Below, piece after piece: positions 59,985 to 62,470 of a stretch of 62,470 bases of DNA (positions are counted from its first letter, which is position 1; the number at the start of each line of letters is the position of its first letter). Source of the stretch: Bacteroidia bacterium. Its GTDB lineage: Bacteria; Bacteroidota; Bacteroidia; Cytophagales; Cyclobacteriaceae. The stretch lies in contig JAUIAO010000036.1 in the NCBI GenBank assembly GCA_030425425.1, forward strand, positions 1-62,470, given 5' to 3'. The position numbers were made by a program, and so were the translations under genes. The notes beneath the pieces were generated by a model, which was given only the letters and a program-made list of their open reading frames with translations, searched no databases and was not told where the DNA came from.

Positions 59985-62470
59985 ATGAGAAAGTTGAACC
60001 TTTTTTATCCCCGTGCCGGGTTATGGAAGCTGATGCTTTGGACCTTCGTCCTAAGTCTTTTTGCTTTTCAGCCGACATACGGGCAAAGTTTGCTTTATGC
60101 AACAGATTTTGAGAATGGATTGGACAGTTCCACCATTCAGGGTAACGGAGCATTAATTGATGCCGGAGACTCTCATGGGACTGTCTTCCACAATGCTGCC
60201 GGTGGACAGGCAATCAGAACTAATTATCTGATACTTCCTGATAATATCTTTGCGGATTTGGAAACTGCAGCAACTAATGAATTGACAGTTTCATTTTGGG
60301 TAAATAAAGGAACTGCGGTTGATTATTACTGGACTCCTTTGTTTACCGCATATGGAGCTGCTCCTAATCCTGATAACACATCACCTATGTTCACCCTACA
60401 GAGTAGAGGATGGACTCAGGTAAATGATGGTGCAGGAAATTGGTGCGACTATTCTGCTGAGCAAAAGAACTTCGGCACTGAGAGCACCGGATGGATCGAT
60501 GACGGCAACTGGCATCATTATGCTGCATCTATCACTTCTACGGGTACTATTATTTATATAGATGGAGTTCCTACTCATTCTTGGACAATCGACGGAACAA
60601 CCGCCGCTGGTGGAGTAAACGGATTGCTAAGTACTGGTTCTCTATACACTTATATCACCTTAGGAGGTAATCAATCATGGAACTGGGGTGATCCAGATCC
60701 GGCATTCTATTTCGATAACCTGAAAATATACGACGGAGCATTAAGCGCTGGTCAGGTAACAGCATTAAGAGATTTTGATGACATCAATGCTTCTGTTCTT
60801 GCGGTTAGTGCCACTGAAATGTTCTTGGATGATGTTTATTCTTCAGCCACATTTACGGTAGATGGATTAAATCTTGACAATGACGTTACAATCACTGCTC
60901 CAACGGGCCTAACAGTATCTCCTGCAACGATAGCTAAAGATGCTGCTTCTAATGTAACAGTTACTGTTACTTTTGATGGCTCTACCATATTGAGCGATGT
61001 TATTACTGTTGCCAGTGGAACAATGTCTGAGAGTATCTCAGTACAAACAGCATCTAATGCTGACTGTTACACAGCAATATATTCAGGAACAAACCTGATT
61101 GCTGACCCTACTTTTAGTCATCCATCATTGGATGCTGGTGGTTTTGGTGGCTGGGGCCCTAGAGCTATTACCAGAGATGAGGTTAACTGCGGAATTGGTA
61201 GTGGTTTAGTAAAAGGATCTTGCTGGCCTGATGGTGGTTCTATGGACCGAAGTTTGAATGCTGCCAATGGAAATGCTCTTGTTGCCAATACCTCTTATCG
61301 TCTAAGAGCGATGATTAAGAATGAAAATCAATCAAGCGGTTTCCAGTTCCAGGTAGAAGGTTTTGACGGTACTGCAAGCAAATTCTTTCCAATTCCAGAA
61401 ACTTCTGGTTGGGAGCAATTTGATGCTTCATTCAAAACAGGTGCTACAGTAACTGAAAAAGGAATTTATTTCAACTCTTGTACAGATGGAAATGGTATTC
61501 CAATCACATCAACATCAGATGAGATTTGCTACATAGACAACTATGAATTGATTGCGATTCCTGATACTGAAGCAGGAGCTTATGCCGTTACCATAGAAGA
61601 TGGTTCTGTAAAAGTAGATTTTAATGAAGTAGATGATACTTACACTGTTAAATTCTCTCCAGGAATGACCAGTGTCACTCCATCATTGATCACTATTGAT
61701 CCAGATGCTACTGTCACTGGAAACGATCCAGTAGATGTATCAGGCGGAAGTGGAACTTCTACTTTGGTTGTTACAGCTCGTGACAACTCAACAACTAAAA
61801 CTTATACAATCAACTATGAGCGTGATTTCCGTTATGAAACTAATGGTAATAGTCATACAATTTTGGCTGGTGTAGAACAATTCATCGAGGATATTTCTTT
61901 GTGGAGTCCTGGTGATGAAATCATCATCACTCAAAGTGAAACAATACTTGGTACAGTAGATATCTTCCAGGAGGTGACCATCATGGGTGATCCTTCAATG
62001 GATATGATGCCTGAGCTAAGATTCTATGACAATGGATTCAGAGCCAAAGAAGACTCTATCAATATTACCATCAAAGGCTTGAAGCTGAATGGTCTGAAAG
62101 AAGATGGAACTAGCAAAGCTCCTTATGCTTTGAGATTCGATCAGGGCGGATGGTATAACTACAAAACGATCACCGTTGAAGATTGTGAAATCTATAACTT
62201 CAATGGTGGTGTACAACTTTGGAAAAACCAGAGAAAATGGTACGACAAAGTAGTCATCAACAATGTATATGCTCATGACTTAATGGGTGACTATGTGATT
62301 GACCCAAGGTTGAACGTAGTAAAAGAGCTTGAAATCACAAACTCTACTTTCTACAAGATCAAAGGTTTGATCAAGAATGTATACAATGACAATGATGGTC
62401 AGAACGAGTGGGGCGTACAGGGACAGAATGTCTTGATCGCTAACAATACTTTGGACAGTGCTATTACAGA
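59985..62470 (+). CDS. Large secreted multidomain beta-helix protein, 3' end beyond window
   Basis: From ATG 59985 the frame stays open to the window end (828 full codons). The order is signal peptide (AFQPTYGQ), LamG-like domain (about 35-265) with WHHYAASI and YFDNLKIYDG, an Ig-like domain (about 270-360), a carbohydrate-binding-like jelly roll (about 365-525), a cadherin-like beta domain (about 530-610), then the start of a right-handed beta-helix of the DUF4957/DUF5123 type (NGNSHTILAGVEQFIEDI, TVEDCEIYNFNGG, EITNSTFYKIKG). Such proteins are surface polysaccharide lyases or binders in pectin loci. Catalytic residues, if any, lie mostly outside the window. A T9SS domain is expected at the missing end. 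Confidence 0.8.
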   Translation, partial: MRKLNLFYPRAGLWKLMLWTFVLSLFAFQPTYGQSLLYATDFENGLDSSTIQGNGALIDAGDSHGTVFHNAAGGQAIRTNYLILPDNIFADLETAATNELTVSFWVNKGTAVDYYWTPLFTAYGAAPNPDNTSPMFTLQSRGWTQVNDGAGNWCDYSAEQKNFGTESTGWIDDGNWHHYAASITSTGTIIYIDGVPTHSWTIDGTTAAGGVNGLLSTGSLYTYITLGGNQSWNWGDPDPAFYFDNLKIYDGALSAGQVTALRDFDDINASVLAVSATEMFLDDVYSSATFTVDGLNLDNDVTITAPTGLTVSPATIAKDAASNVTVTVTFDGSTILSDVITVASGTMSESISVQTASNADCYTAIYSGTNLIADPTFSHPSLDAGGFGGWGPRAITRDEVNCGIGSGLVKGSCWPDGGSMDRSLNAANGNALVANTSYRLRAMIKNENQSSGFQFQVEGFDGTASKFFPIPETSGWEQFDASFKTGATVTEKGIYFNSCTDGNGIPITSTSDEICYIDNYELIAIPDTEAGAYAVTIEDGSVKVDFNEVDDTYTVKFSPGMTSVTPSLITIDPDATVTGNDPVDVSGGSGTSTLVVTARDNSTTKTYTINYERDFRYETNGNSHTILAGVEQFIEDISLWSPGDEIIITQSETILGTVDIFQEVTIMGDPSMDMMPELRFYDNGFRAKEDSINITIKGLKLNGLKEDGTSKAPYALRFDQGGWYNYKTITVEDCEIYNFNGGVQLWKNQRKWYDKVVINNVYAHDLMGDYVIDPRLNVVKELEITNSTFYKIKGLIKNVYNDNDGQNEWGVQGQNVLIANNTLDSAIT

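Overview
The window reads as a chromosomal segment of a Bacteroidota bacterium, most likely an environmental Cytophagales-type organism rather than a gut Bacteroides. The grounds are a SusC/SusD pair, many SPII lipoproteins with a Bacteroidota look, promoter -7 boxes of the TAnnTTTG type, moderate GC, and C-terminal type IX secretion (T9SS) sorting domains. No rRNA, tRNA, CRISPR array, transposase or phage gene was seen.

Layout. (1) 42-10443: a corrinoid methyl-transfer cluster. It has a homocysteine S-methyltransferase-type protein, a UroD-fold methyltransferase, and a minus-strand operon of GH127 glycosidase, MetH-activation-domain-like protein, corrinoid protein and ATP-dependent corrinoid reductive activase. 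(2) 10500-12940: two toxin-antitoxin (TA) modules, one with a frameshifted toxin, plus small hypotheticals. (3) 13056-20122: an operon of RuBisCO-like protein, DUF1537 sugar-acid kinase, Asp/Glu-racemase-fold protein, Na+-coupled symporter and GH95. (4) 20312-21488: a Fic gene with a clear operator. (5) 21610-26451: an operon of fucose-isomerase-fold protein, split transketolase and FGGY kinase. (6) 26452-27375: a RES/Xre TA module. (7) 27375-43689: secreted pectin-active enzymes (GH28, DUF5703 protein, SGNH acetylesterase, GH2, a GH67N-like lipoprotein, T9SS pectate lyase PL1), interrupted by a ParD/ParE-type pair. (8) 44032-62470: NCS1 permease, a four-helix-bundle gene, then GH78, GH28, GH95, SusC, SusD and two secreted proteins, the last running off the window.

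How it fits together (inference): this is the catabolic side of a complex-pectin locus. GH95, GH127, GH78, GH28, GH2, PL1 and an acetylesterase fit pectin, especially rhamnogalacturonan II. Regions 3 and 5 match the two logics known for catabolism of D-apiose: 3-oxo-isoapionate kinase plus RuBisCO-like protein, and apulose kinase plus two-subunit transketolase. D-apiose is a branched pentose of rhamnogalacturonan II and of seagrass apiogalacturonan. The corrinoid cluster, which shares an overlapping operon with a GH127, may remove methyl groups from methylated cell-wall sugars or methanol and pass them to homocysteine. I regard this combination as the most unusual content of the window.

Five TA or Fic-type modules sit at borders between catabolic units. 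Three of them have an identical TATATTTG box 3-4 nt from the ATG. No dedicated catabolic regulator (AraC, HTCS, LacI, GntR or ECF sigma/anti-sigma) is encoded here, but several repeated intergenic motifs look like binding sites.
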